Source: Pampus argenteus (taxonomy: Eukaryota > Chordata > Actinopteri > Scombriformes > Stromateidae). From it: a stretch of 64,000 nucleotides of DNA. Under the pieces are notes generated by a model, which did not search any database, was not told the DNA's origin, and worked only from the letters and a program-made list of their open reading frames with translations. The DNA lies in the NCBI GenBank assembly GCA_036937835.1, contig CM072874.1, forward strand, positions 9,314,001 through 9,378,000. Reading direction: 5' to 3'. The position numbers were made by a program, and so were the translations under genes. Positions 1 through 12,850 of this stretch are shown piece after piece (the stretch's first letter is position 1; every line of letters begins with the position of its first letter).

Positions 1-101
1 CTAGTGATTGGAGAGACGGTACAAGGTCAAGAGTTTTGATCATCTCAAGAGATGGTGTGAATTCATCAACGAGCCATGTAACCTGTCAATGCGTCCTTGA
101 G

Positions 102-131
102 CAACAACAACAACAACAACAACAACAACAA
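102..131 (+). repeat. (CAA)10 trinucleotide microsatellite
   Basis: Ten uninterrupted CAA units. On the plus strand one frame reads as a glutamine run inside a 63-codon open frame. The flanking codons show no protein-like pattern, so I treat this as a simple repeat and not a polyglutamine exon. Confidence 0.95.
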
Positions 132-910
132 GGTTTAGAGCATCAGAAAAATGCAACAGGAAAAACTGCATGTACTGTAACTTCTAGACAGGGACGTTCT
201 CTCTGTACAAGAAGCAATTCCAGCTGATAATATGGAACATGAAATGTCAGTAACATCCTGAGACAGAAACTAACATATCAGAGTGCATCACCACTCCCTG
301 CCCCCACTCTGAGACTCTTCCTCCCACTGTGTCAATTTTCACAAAAATCTCCCTTCCTTTTTTTTTTTTATCAGTAACGCGTCACACACACAGTCAGTCA
401 TTATTTTTCCATGCCTCTATCAACATGCATCCCAAATCCACATTGAATCTCAAATGTGATGTATAATCATTTTGTATCACTATTACTCCAGGCTTGAAAA
501 ATAATCCCCCTTTATATTGAAATTAAATCTGTTACCAATGTGGGAAAAAACTATGTCTTGTTAAACAACAAAGCACTGGAAGGGTTATAACATTGTATGT
601 AATTCATCTTGTAAAACTCTTGAAATCAGAGTGGAAAGTGAAGTCTGACTGAACACACAAACGCAACACAAAAAGCCTCCTGTGTCTGTGCAAGCCCGCT
701 GTCATACATTAGTTCTTCAGCAAGTCAGAATATTTTGCATTGAAAGAATAAAAACACAATGAAATGTATTTAGAGCACCTTTGTTTGGAAAAGGGGACAC
801 ATTTTGTGCCTTCATTGGAATCACAATGCACTAATTGAATAATACTCAAAATGTATCCTCCATAAATTTAAGGATATATGAATGTACCCATGAATAATTC
901 AAATAAATTA

Positions 911-930
911 TGTGTGTGTGTGTGTGTGTG
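911..930 (+). repeat. (TG)n microsatellite
   Basis: Ten uninterrupted TG units, followed by CGTG. Confidence 0.95.
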
Positions 931-1038
931 CGTGATTCCAGTCTAAGATTCATGCTGTAAGCAAATTGAATGCAACCCCTGCAGAGTGTGGTGCTACCTT
1001 TGTATTCAGCGCTGGTGTACAAGCACCTCTGGACATTC

Positions 1039-1052
1039 TTTTTTTTTTTTTT
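1039..1052 (+). repeat. T14 homopolymer
   Basis: Uninterrupted run of 14 T. No target-site duplication or retroposon body could be seen next to it. Confidence 0.9.
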
Positions 1053-2080
1053 GATTTGGAGATATGAAATTAATTATACTGCACAAGAGAGGCTGCAGTA
1101 TGGCAACACTATTGTCATTTACATACATTAATTAGATTGGGCCGCTGTTGGTGCTGCTATCACAAACTTGACGTCCAACCTCTGGAGTCAGTTCAATAAA
1201 ATATCACCTACGTACTTCTCCAAGGTGCTATTAGGTGTTGTTTAAGCGTGACATGCGGTGACAGCGAGAGGACAGCGTGGTAAGCGTCATGAGCTGTGAA
1301 GTGGTTTCTGGTTTGTTTTTGAGATTTGGGAGGGGGGGTTTTCTGTCTCCAGTAACATCTGGGGTGTGAAAGGTTTTGACAGACTTTGTTAAGGTAGTGG
1401 CAAAACATCCAGAAAGTATGTTTCATATGTTAACACCTTCTTGCGTGTACAAATAACTACACAGGTAACAAACAAGCCAGATCACACAGCAGTTTCACTT
1501 TTTTTGTTGCAGAGGAAAACTGCCACAACTGAACTTTTTTAATATTGCTTTTCAGGGGCCAATCCTATCATTGTTTATAAAAAAAAACAAAACACATACT
1601 CTGATTTCAATTTGGTGACTAAATTCACTTCCAGACACCAGCGTCATTTGACTACTATTGCTGCTGTTGATTCTGCCACGTCAATCTAAAGGGCCGAGAT
1701 ATAAACCTCTGCCCATTCTCTGTGTGCAAGCTGCTTGAGTTCAAGTTCGCTCTGTCCAGCGTGGCCGAGATCTCTCTATCCTTTGTGAACCAAGGGCAGA
1801 CATCTTATGGTTTCATAACAGAGGTAAACCGGACTTTCATAAATACTTCATAAACTGCTTTCTTCCAGCTGGCAGGAGAAGCTGAGAAAAGCTGAGTACA
1901 TATTTTGACAGATAAATGAATGTAATGAAGGAAGGAGGGAGTGGAGTAAACAATGGAGGCAAGTACCAAAACAAAAGAACAATATCTTAAAGCCAAAGGA
2001 CACTTGTTTCATTTGAATTATGTTGCCCTGATTTATGCATATATAAGTGTGATTCCCTACATATTTGTGTTTGCTTTATA

Positions 2081-2099
2081 TGTGTGTGTGTGTGTGTGT
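2081..2099 (+). repeat. (TG)n microsatellite
   Basis: Nine and a half TG units. The short frame running through it translates as a Cys-Val run, which is a repeat artefact. Confidence 0.9.
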
Positions 2100-5000
2100 A
2101 CTTTAGGTGTGGATATTGTGTGTGTTACCGATATAAAGTGCTGGCTGAAAGTGAGCAGTGCAATGCATACTAAATGTAAATGTTATTTTCAGTTCAGCCT
2201 TTTTAGAAATAGCTAAATCCTACTACAAGAGCACAGAAGGCATGGATTTGACAGCATACAATGCGTCTAGCCTCAAATATTTCACTCTAGTCCCACTTCA
2301 AATACAAGGTCAAGCAATGGCAAATGTGTATTAGTATACATCCTCTCTTGCTGGCTTAGTAGGTTTTGCAAATATAATGTCATAAAAGCATAAGCTCAAG
2401 AAAATCTGATTTACTGTAATTATTGAAAATCTGACATTATCTCAAACTGATGTGGAGGAGAAACGTGCTTGAATCACAGTAAGTAAAGTAAATATTTTCT
2501 TATGCGGTAGGAACAGGGTGATCGAAGGTAAGGGTGGCATTCATGAGGGGAATTAAAGTAATCGCTGCTGCCATCAAAAAAATACCAAATTCCCCGAATC
2601 AACATGACAGTGTGATTTTCTAATGTGTGGGGATGTGTTGACAAATACTGTTCATTTAAGAGTGATCTTGGGAAATACTTCTTGCCTCAGGGGATATCTG
2701 CAAGACTCAGTGAGCAAAAAGTGCTAGTTTTAAAAAACAGCTCTTATCATTCGACTCGTGTGACAGACTTTGCAGCAAAAAATAAATAAAAAAAATAAAA
2801 GAAAGGTCCCACCTTTGCAGAGTTGACATTGAAGAGCTCATCTCAAAGCTAAGCTCAGACTGGTCTAATGACAATCATGTACATTTGAGTACATGATTTG
2901 TCATAACTTGTATGACAGCTGAAAGTGTTACTCCTTCTTTTACTTTACTTAAATACTTCAAGTCCAGAGAGTACATTAAAAAAATTGGTTTGAAATATTT
3001 TCTTCTGAGTGCAACCTTCAGTTGGTTCACTAGTTCATCGTTATTTTGCATCCGTGTCAGTGATGTCACAGACGGACTGGTGGTTTGAGGTGAACCAAGC
3101 CTTTTTCTGCTCACTGATCAGCATGGATCTTATCTGGCTTGTTATATTTTTCTTCCCAATAGCCTCATTATAAGGGTGAGAGAGGCAGGAGGGAGACATG
3201 TGCTTGACTCTGATCTACACATCCTCTGTTCCCCTATTAAGAGTGCAATGGATTTCCTATACTGTCACAGTGAGATAGAAAAGGATGATAGCCCGGTTAG
3301 GGTGGCCTTTGAAGAGAGGACAGGTTCAACCGCGAACGAGACGGAGATCTTACAGTTGCACTCAAACACACGGAGCTGGATGTTGTCTCTGAGAGACATG
3401 GTTTTAAATTAATTACACATTCAGACACGGTGGGAAAACACACAAATTCTGTGTAGTGAAGTGTAGAGGGAAAGCGTGCGGTGTTGGTGCTGTTACTATC
3501 ATTCCTGCTGCTGAGAATGATGATGACGAGAAGGAGGAGGGAAAGGGAGGCAGTATTATAAAGAAAGGGAAGGGTTTTGTGCAATATACCAAATCTATCA
3601 CCACACAACAGACAACCCTGTTGAAAATGATGAAACCATTGGTCCATCTTGGTCAAACTTTTTCAAGTTTGATTCAGTTTGTTTAAGGAAAACACATTTG
3701 GAATTACTGATGAAAAAAAAAATCCCAATTTTATTTGTACAGCCTTGTCTGTTCGGTATGCTTCCCTAAACTGATGCCTGTCCTTTAATGCGGCTTATTA
3801 TCTCATCTCTGCTCAGGAAATGACTGCGTTCAAGACCTCTGATTTGAATACTTAACAGAAAGAGATTATAGTTATCATTGGTGGTTGACTAAATTCTTAG
3901 TTTTGAGAGGCAATATTTACTGAAGCACACAGATGAATGAAATCTGGTTATTTCCTCTCAGATGTACAGTCTATCTACTCTCTGACTCGCTCTGATCTGT
4001 GCTTTCTCACTGCCATCTAACAGACACCGAGAATGATGGAGAAGATTTTGATCACTGTAATTTTCTGCTACCTGTATGTATCGGATGTATGGCAATGGTA
4101 AAGGGCAATATCACACGAATAAATACTCCCTTATTAATCTTACGACCTTGGACTATCCCCTTCAATGTTTATGAGGTGAATAAGTTCAGTAGCAAACATG
4201 AAAAAAAAATCTATGAATACTGACACGAAGTATTATTTTAAAACAAGAAAACACATACTGATCCCAAGCAAACTATTTTCTCACAGTCATGTTTTCTTTG
4301 GATGGTGACAAACAAACAATGTGTAGCATAGGTCAGTGTGTTTGCTAAAGCACAGAAAATCCTATTAATACAAAAACAGCCTAAGTTAAAGCTGAAATGA
4401 GAAACCAAAATTACTGCAAAAATCTGTTCAGGAATTGAGCAAACAACAAAAAGCAAAAGAGTACAACACAGGAAACATCAGTCAACTATTTTAATAATGT
4501 TAAAAATATATTCAGTTTGAACTTTTCTGACGCTAGTTTGTGAGGCTAAGTTAGAGGTACGGCAGGGAGATGTCGCCACCACTCACCTCGAACTTTGCCT
4601 TTTGAAGCCATCGCTGTAGTAGAGAAGAGGGGTTGGATGAACAGCAAGAGAGGCAGACGCCAGAAAAAAAGACAAAGAAAGAAAGAAGACATATCATTAG
4701 ATAAAAGTGGGAAGAACAGTATGGCTCTATCTGTCGCTTATGCGCAGAAACAACATTATCTTTATCTTGAATGTCAATCACGAGTGCTGCAGCGGAGTGC
4801 TCAAACCCCGCCCCCCAATCGTTCAACCCTGAAAGAGAGTGTCCTCATTTATCTCATCAGCAAATTGAGACCTTACAGTGTGGCACCTTTTAATTAGTTG
4901 CGTCACATCATTTGGATCATCCAAATAAGCTCACAGCTTTCTAACGAGCTCACAAAAGCCATAAAGATACGGGCATACTGTAGATATCATGTTGCTGATT

Positions 5001-5408
5001 AGAGAATGTTTGCTTCAGTTGTTGTCTAGTTGAAATTACAGACTTCATGAACATTTTACAGTGAAGGGCCGTGTTTTAGTTGATGCCTTTATGCCTTTTG
5101 ATTTGTGTAGACATGGAGAAAGTGATGATTTGGCATACATGCAAACACTGGCACAGATCATGTTGGTTTGTGACTGACAGCACTGTAATCAGTTAAGAGA
5201 AGCACAGACAGGACTGTCATCTAACAGGGAATATGCCTTGATATGAGCGTGTTCGTTGAGCAGCTTGGTGAAATCCACGAAGGCCCTTATAGCCATGTCC
5301 AAAAAAACAAAGGGATCCACAACACAGAGGACCTAACCGACAACTTTGAGACATCCTGCCGGTGAAAACACAGAGGGGAGTGAAATAAACAACATAGATT
5401 GTCTATTA

Positions 5409-5424
5409 GTGTGTGTGTGTGTGT
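5409..5424 (+). repeat. (GT)8 microsatellite
   Basis: Short GT run followed by an imperfect TATATGC / TTGTGTATT / GCGTGTGT tail. Confidence 0.85.
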
Positions 5425-6159
5425 ATATGCTTGTGTATTTGCGTGTGTATCCCGAGGGAATGACTCTTATGCTTCACACACACTGCTTTGCCAAATTGAT
5501 GGATCTATTGGAATGCCTCCAGTGAGCCTGAAAACCTCTAAGAGACAGCACCTGAAAAAGGAATGAGAGGAAGAACAAAGAGAATCTAACCGCAGGTGCA
5601 GAGTCTGCAGGAAATAAAAAAAAATAAAATAATATTGTGCTTTCTTTTCGATTACAGATTTATAAATCACTCTCCCTGTACACAACAGAAATCTCTGTAA
5701 TTGCTTATCAACATGATGTAAAGAGGTTTAAATTCATCGTCAGAGAGGGAACAAGAAGTAATCCTGAAAACAGCCAAGAGATACAAACTAGCTGCTCGAC
5801 AGTCAGTAACTCTTTCAACTCTTGCATAGACATTGTTTTGTTTATTGGAGTGCTCATCAAATCCTGATGGCCAATTTTCAGTAGCTGACGGAGTTGATTA
5901 TGTTTTGTTACTACCACCGTAGCTTGCTACGGTGCAAGGTAGCGAGGGAGTGAGAAAGTAAAAGAAATGAACGGATAATTTCCTGTAATCTGTCATGAAT
6001 ACTAAATTAATTTGCATACATTCTTGGTTCTCAGCATCAAGCGCATCCAGTGGCACATCACAGTGGACAAATGAGAGAGGAAAGCAAAATCAATCATATA
6101 AGACACAAATTATTGTGAGCACAAGCCTTAACTATGTCTCTCTTACATGTTAACAAATG

Positions 6160-6181
6160 CACACACACACACACACACACA
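6160..6181 (+). repeat. (CA)11 microsatellite
   Basis: Uninterrupted CA run. Confidence 0.95.
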
Positions 6182-6495
6182 GGCAGCCTCACACCTTGCT
6201 GCTGTGTCACTGGTCAAGAGGGAGAGCTACCTAACAGAGGAACAGGGCAGCGAATGTCACATCTCTATCAACACAGCTTTCTACATTAGACGGATGACTT
6301 TGTGAAATATTCACTCAGTAAAGTCTGACCCTGCTCTGTTCCTGCTTTTCATCCCTCCTGTCCAGGTATGAGTTCCCTGTCACAACTGTGACTCTGTGAT
6401 CTCTACTATTCAATACCCACAAGAATAAAAAGAAGACAAAAAAAACCCCAACACATTTTATAATTATTTATTTATAAAAAAAAAAAGACTGTATA

Positions 6496-6498
<3 letters not shown>

Positions 6499-6526
<28 letters not shown>
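6499..6526 (+). repeat. (GT)14 microsatellite
   Basis: Uninterrupted GT run followed by ACCTATATATTTATA. An A12 run lies just upstream (about 6475-6486). Confidence 0.95.
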
Positions 6527-7601
6527 ACCTATATATTTATAGGGAGAGCGAGAGCGGGTCTTATTCACTACACTCTCTGCACTTGTATCTCCAAGTATTA
6601 CAGTTACCAAGCAACCAACACAACAGTTCGGTAAGTCCTGGCAAGCTGAAATTGAATAAAACACTTTTCATTTCACTCTCTCATTCCCCCATTTTACCAT
6701 GCCATGAGCAGACTATTCCCAACCGATTACACAATGGTCACCTCTTGCATGCCCTCAATACTCCTGATTGGATAGAATACACTAAAGCTATATATAAAAA
6801 CTGGCATCTGAATAGGACCAAATTTCTCTATACTGCATTTTAAACCAACACTGTCTGCTATGATTCGTCTTTTTCCAATGTGTCATGTTTGGTGAACAGT
6901 TAATACTAAAAATTCCTGAAAGAAAGATAATTCTATGAGGAGCATGAATGTTGGAAAAAGGCATTTAAGCTTGATGTTTGTTATTATTTCAATAACCCTG
7001 ATTGTGGGTGGACCAAACTGGGGATTCAACAGCAGAAAACAGTGGACTAATTGCACATTCAACAGGTTGTGAATGTTTCTGTTGGCTGTGTATGTTGTTT
7101 GTTTACATGATAAGAAATTGATAATCAGATAGAATCAAAGCATAATTGCTGCAAATTCGAATCTTTCTGCCCTCTAGGAGTTTGGATCTAGAAGGGTTAG
7201 GGTGTATTCATCCAGCTAGATGAAGGCTCTACATGAGGAAATTTTAGTATATTGTTAGCTCAAAACAAACAAACCGCTGACTGAATATGTTTTGAAAAAT
7301 GATGTAGTTTGTTTTTGGTTTAACCTTTAAACAGAAAATATTGTGGCCTACTTAATAAGTATTACTGGCTGTTTGAATCATATCACACTGGACTGAAGCC
7401 ACTGTGAGCCATTAAAGGTTGGAGAAAACAGGCAGGCGGGAGCTGTGGGAAACAGAAAAGTAAAGTTGTGAGAAAAATAGCAGACAGTCGCATCGCTACT
7501 CTTAGTCTTGTGTTCAGGTGCTGAACAGAGAGCTCTGCTAGACTACAGTAAACTTTCCAACCAGGATAGTCTCTCACTCGCTCTCTCTCTCACACTCAGT
7601 C

Positions 7602-7629
7602 TGTGTGTGTATGTGTGTGTGTGTGTGTG
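7602..7629 (+). repeat. Interrupted (TG)n microsatellite with CT-rich left flank
   Basis: TG run interrupted once by A at about 7611. It is preceded by a CT-rich stretch (about 7570-7590), giving a pyrimidine to alternating-pyrimidine/purine transition. Confidence 0.9.
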
Positions 7630-8280
7630 ATAAAACAACAGATTTTACAGCTGCATTTCTCTTAGTGTCTTGATTTTAAAATCTCTGATTGGAATAAGGT
7701 TTGCTCTGTAATATGTGTAATGGATATATTATTACAATACAACAAGAGTTTTTATTTTCAATTTTATGTAAAGGAATGATTGTGATATGAACATGCATGC
7801 ACCTTTTCCAGCTATATACCTAAACCAGACTTGAAGCTATTGGTCTAAGTTATCACACACTATGTATGTACCCAGAGTATGAAAAGAGTGACTGTTGTGG
7901 TATTGGAACAGAACAGCTCTGACTTGTAAGCAGGTTGCTCTCCGTCTCTGTAACCATCAGTGGGGAGCCATCATAAATAAACTGTGTGATAGTTTCGTAC
8001 AGCTACCTACTGTGACACACACATACGCACATAGCAGTGATCATAGCATTCCCTTAGGATACAGGTCTCCTGGGAGGACATGTATTCAATTGCCAGATCC
8101 TTCCTATTTCCTTCGTTTCTGTTTCCCTTCAACTTATGCTCATTCAGGAGTTTGTCTCACCTGCCTTTACATATTCACTCTACCACCTTATTAACCCTTT
8201 CCTTACCCATGTCTTTCTCTCTCCTGATTTTCCTTCCCCCCCTCAGGCTACTTTTTTCACAGTGGCAGATATATTCGGAG

Positions 8281-8520
8281 TCTGACATGCAGTGAAAAGC
8301 CTATGGAGATCGATGTGTGCAGCGCGGCTCTCTGAGCTGTCACATGGCATGATGGAGAGTTTAGCTTATCTTTCGTACAGCAGCAGCTGTTTTGCCGTAT
8401 GTTTGATGTACTCCAGGCTCTTGGAATTCAACCAATATTCTACCGGTGAGCAGATTGCTGTAAAGCCTTAACACACTCTTTGTCACCTCATGACTTGGCT
8501 ATACACGGAGCCATCAATCC
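8281..8520 (+). promoter_or_regulatory. Compositionally complex block, possible conserved element or small exon
   Basis: This block is GC-richer and free of simple repeats, unlike its surroundings. It contains ATG-ATG at 8349-8354, opening a frame of 41 codons that ends in a stop near 8470. A strong-looking splice-donor consensus (CG|GTGAGC) follows position 8445, which would leave 32 codons plus one base. The predicted peptide begins MMESLAYLSYSSSCFAVCL, and I do not recognise it. There is no visible upstream promoter. The block could equally be a conserved non-coding element or chance. Deciding needs a cross-species alignment. Confidence 0.2.
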
Positions 8521-11500
8521 ACACATATACATATTGGGATAAAAACATAATGGACATATATACAGAACAAGCTATACACTGTTGATTAGTTTGACTTCAA
8601 GAGAATCATCAACATAAAAAGAGTTCTGAATAAATACAAGCAAATGTATTTAAATCTTATTTGATTTAGCACAGCTTTTGCTAAGGGCCACAATTCATCT
8701 CAGGGTAATAAAGGAGATGGTAAACAGTGTTAATAGATGGAATCAAGCTTACTTAACTCAGCTTATTGCCACCGTATTGCCTGCTTTATTAAATTTCTCT
8801 ACCACATCCCTTCCTCACATTACGGGGAGGCACACGTTTCTTTTGTCATTTAATCTAGCATATTTGATTTCCACTCCTTAATACAATTATAATATATATA
8901 TACCCTGTCCATGGCAGAATCCAAAGATGAACACACATAAAACATGCACAAAGACAAACATGCACACGCACAGAGACGCACGTGTTGATGACACATACAC
9001 ACACTTCATAACATTTGTTTAAGCCTTACTAAACATGGTCTATGACCATGTTTATAGTGTCAGAGGATACACCTTCCAGATTTTTTTCTTTCATGCTGGA
9101 AATGAGAAGATCTGGTGAATCACTATCACCAGACCATGTGCGAAATTGTACCAAGCAATCTGGCCTGAGAGCTTCTTATAGCTTTCTATTTTCTGTTCAA
9201 CAGAACAGTGATCAATTATTTTGCGTGCAATACACTTTAGGTTAAAACAACATTCTGTTAACAACAATTCCAGCATTGTTAGATCTTAAATGTTAAGGAC
9301 TGTGAGCATTTGCCTTGTTCTGATTGAGGTCAACAATTGAATCATGAGACTATAGAGTGAAGGAGTGGGGATTTTAGACCATGCAATTTGTTTGTGTTTT
9401 CCACCTCTCTGTAACACCTGTTTTGTATTGTAGTGACTATGTGGGCATTGTCTGGAGGCAATACACAAAGATCATGCCTCAAGGGAATCACAGTATATTG
9501 CTGACTGCCAATTGCCTCCAGCTAAACACAGTGAACACATAAGGGCACCACACCTGATGGATTGCTACTACTTTGGGCCCTTTTTTTTCATGTTGGTGTA
9601 GATCAAGCCCAGTGAGGCTGACCCAGCAAAATGGCAGCATATTTGAAAGTGTGTTATCCCTGTCCACGCCTTTGGTAATTCAGCAGTCCTTTGTGACATT
9701 CTTGCATCAAAGATGGGTGTGGAGTTGGAGGAAGTGTGACTACAAGTTGAGTGGAGCAGCACAGTATGCAGTAAGTGTCCTGTAGTACATTTATGCTTTC
9801 ACCTAATTAAACCACCTGTTTGCTTTAGCCGGATTTAGCTGGTGAATGTGCATTAATACATAGCCAAATACATGGATTTGTAACATAAATACATGCATTA
9901 ATAAAGAATTCATCAACAAAAAGATAAACGGGCGGGAAGAACATGAAGTCAGATGCTACATGGCCAAAATTTGTAGAGCATTTACTTACTGACTGTTCTG
10001 TTCCCTCTGGTAATCAATAACTCCCCCTCCCCCTGTGTTTGTTTACGATGTGCAATCAATGATAACAGATAATGTGTCCAATATATTATAGAGACTGCCT
10101 TTCTTCAGCCTTGCCTTCATTATCACATGTGTCCACTTACCAAAGTCAGTATCTGAACTGAGCTGAAAAGTGTAACAATTTTACTGCTGTTAAACTAATT
10201 GCTGATATGGTCATTTGCAGTCTAGCATATGCTAACCAAACATGAGTATTATTTGGCCACATCTACAGTATGCTGCAACTGTGATACAGATTCTATATGG
10301 ATAGCTGCCAGACAATAGGAAACAAGTATTTTCTGTAGCATGTGTTGACAGATGTTCTTTATCCCTTAATGAAATGATAATAATTTACAGAAGGTTTTGG
10401 CAAAGAAAATAATACACCTACAATCTGTGTATTAATATATAACTAATATCACCTTGGTTTTGGTTTCAACATTTTTTTAGTGTAATATAGTTAATACTTG
10501 TGTTGTAAAAAAAAGTGCATGCAATGCTTTGAACCGAATCCACAGCTAATACATGAATAAGAGTGCCAGTGGCATGGTGGTTTTAATGTCATTTTAGTTT
10601 ACAACTTCTCTGTCACTTGACTTCACAGCTGTTCTATAAGAAAAGGTCACAGCATGCATAGCTACACAAAAACACACAATATGTATATTCTCCCCCACTA
10701 CATCTGCATATATTCTTGGAGATTCATACGCATCCAACATGCACAATGTATTATATGTAACACAATTTTAATTCTCCCAAATGTACTGGCATACCTTATA
10801 TGTTGTATTCCAAGAATGCACACTTGCACTGCCATATATTACACCCTCCCACGCACCGAGCAGATCACATCAGAAACAAGTGACACTATGCAGTGTGTAC
10901 TGCACAGGATCCTGCATAATACTGATCTTATCCTCATGGTTAGGGTGGTTTCATATATCATTTTAATCAACAGGGATTCTGCTCAATAAATGGTGAGTTC
11001 TGAGATAGTAAACATCAAAGATTTGACATCCCACGTGGCAAAAATTGTTCTGAATATTTAACCCCGAAAAAAGCAGCTTTTAAACAAGTAGGCTTTGATG
11101 CACAATTAAAACCACAAGCTACATTTTGTGCCCCATGTCAGTAATAACGAGTGATCATTATTGCTGTGACTTTAAAATTGTTAACTAAAGGATACATGAT
11201 TTTCAATGTCTTGTTTCACACAGATATGTGAATTATCAAAAAAAAACAAAAAAACAGCTGTCTACTCTACATAGTAGTTTGTTTTGTGTAGTAGTCCTGT
11301 AGTTAGGACAAACACAGAGACATGTCTTTGTTTCATGTTATAAAGTCCAAACTTATCAGCTAAAATGCATAATTTTACTTTTCAATGTGGCACATGATTT
11401 ATTCCTGATGAGTATATTCCTGTCTTAAAAACTGACAATACAGAAGCACCAAATACATCTCATTAATCCTTCTGAGACACCTGCTGGACTGTAACTATGG

Positions 11501-12580
11501 CAGCACCCTATCACAGAAATCTTGAATGCACTGCTATCATGTTACTGTGGGTAACATAGCATGGAACATTTTTATTCATCTTAGTGCAGTGGATGGTGTA
11601 AAAGAGATAGGCGAAGAGGAACGAGGATCAGACCAGAAGAAAAGATAAAAGACAAGAGTTGGTTTGACTACGGACATCTCATAAAAACTGCCCTTTGACT
11701 GCAAAAAAAAAAATAAAAAAAATGCACACTGATACACCCACACACATCCACACAGCCTATAAAATTTTACCATTTAAAGCCTAAAAGAAATTCCCCCTGG
11801 GCTCGAGAAGCACATTTCAATTTCCACAAAACACCGCAGGGATATCGAAATCATGAATCTCCACAACAAGAAAAGTCAAACAGGAATTGCTATAGAATGA
11901 TAGACACACACACACAAATGCATACACATGCATACATACACACACACACTGTCAAATAGGTACTGCTGTTAGATGATGGACAGTCCAGGTACAGCCCATA
12001 ACTCAGCAGATGCTTTTTGTTTCCACTGTTTCTTCAAATGAATAGTTTAGAAGGTGAAGTTATATTGTGATAGATGCCTTGGGGGTAACAAATGGCTTCC
12101 TCCAGACAAAAGCTCTGAAGTGGATGCGTATGCCTGGTCACCCACACGTAATCTCTAACCATTTGTCACAAGGTGAAGGGACAGGAGATTTCCAAGGAAA
12201 ACTTCCAGATAATACAGGCTTCATTTTTTACCCTGCGCAGAGGTCAACTCTGCACAGGATAAGGAGTTATGTGAGAGTAATGCTTTATTCAGCATCTGGT
12301 CCACTCTTGAATTCAAACACATGGACTGTCATATATTTTCTATTTTGTAAATCTATCCTTACCGTTAGTCAGAGATTGTGTTCGGAAGCGGAGCTTTTAT
12401 CATCAGTGAAGAGGAACACATAGCGTTTGGAAAATGCCTCCTCCCTTTGATAGTGAGACTTTGATCAAAAATGTGTCATAGCATTTTGCTCCAGCTGAAT
12501 TATTCAAAGGTCAGTGAACAAAGGCATGTTTGTGCTGTGTTGCATTACAAAGGCTAGAATGATGGTAAATTGGCAAAGTG
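8521..12580. other. Non-coding AT-rich DNA, no gene recognised
   Basis: There are no recognisable coding or RNA features. Open frames of 60-118 codons (for example 10654-10989 plus and 12067-12423 plus) show no domain, no biased composition and no flanking gene signals. The stretch includes a degenerate CA/ATAC-rich patch at about 11904-11950. The part at 10011-10070 mixes a C-rich run with forkhead-like TGTTTAC and GATAA motifs, which is too little evidence to call an element. Confidence 0.75.
11904..11950 (+). repeat. Degenerate (CA)n / CATA microsatellite
   Basis: CACA runs interrupted by ATGCAT and ATACAT units. It is an older, mutated dinucleotide tract. Confidence 0.8.
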
Positions 12581-12590
12581 TTCACTGTGT

Positions 12591-12850
12591 CTCTGCAGGG
12601 AGCTGACCTGTGAGCCTCACCCTCAAGGGACCATTTGGCATCAAACAGTGCAAGCTCCCTGTGATTGTTACTGCTTCAGTCATCGCCAGACTGTTACCTC
12701 ATATTTTCAAACCATCACCTTTATATCCCATTCTATTGAGGGCATTGTGCTCCTATAGCTTTCCAGCAGGCCAAGAAGAGAATAGACTTCCGACAGGAGG
12801 GACTGAAAGCTTGGGGCCTGTGGGGCTGAGTGCCCCTAATAAATTTTGCA
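12591..12850 (+). promoter_or_regulatory. Candidate conserved non-coding block
   Basis: High-complexity sequence of mixed GC content with no simple repeats. It includes a short G-rich/C-rich self-complementary segment (GGGGCCTGTGGGGC ... GCCCC) followed by AATAAATTTTGCATG. Two overlapping open frames of 62 and 99 codons pass through but do not resemble proteins. The composition contrasts with the AT-rich flanks, as conserved vertebrate enhancers often do. Conservation itself cannot be seen from one sequence. Confidence 0.2.

Larger units (their letters stand above)
1..8280. other. Non-coding AT-rich DNA with microsatellites, no gene recognised
   Basis: All six frames are interrupted by frequent stops. 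The longest open frame is about 119 codons (3297-3656, minus), and it overlaps purine-rich low-complexity DNA. I recognise no protein domain, RNA gene or transposon here. The stretch holds a CAA run, several TG/CA runs and short T or A homopolymers, listed separately where notable. A short perfect inverted repeat lies at 5916-5933 (ACCGTAGC, 2 nt, GCTACGGT). An octamer-like ATTTGCAT occurs near 6010. Most of the remainder is unique sequence to which I cannot assign a function. Confidence 0.75.

Noticed and set aside
36..227. Polyglutamine-like open frame
   Set aside because: The glutamine run is just the (CAA)10 repeat, and the flanking residues have no protein-like pattern.
3297..3656. 119-codon minus-strand frame
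   Set aside because: Ser/Leu-rich composition arises from purine-rich DNA on the opposite strand. No domain, start context or splice structure is visible.
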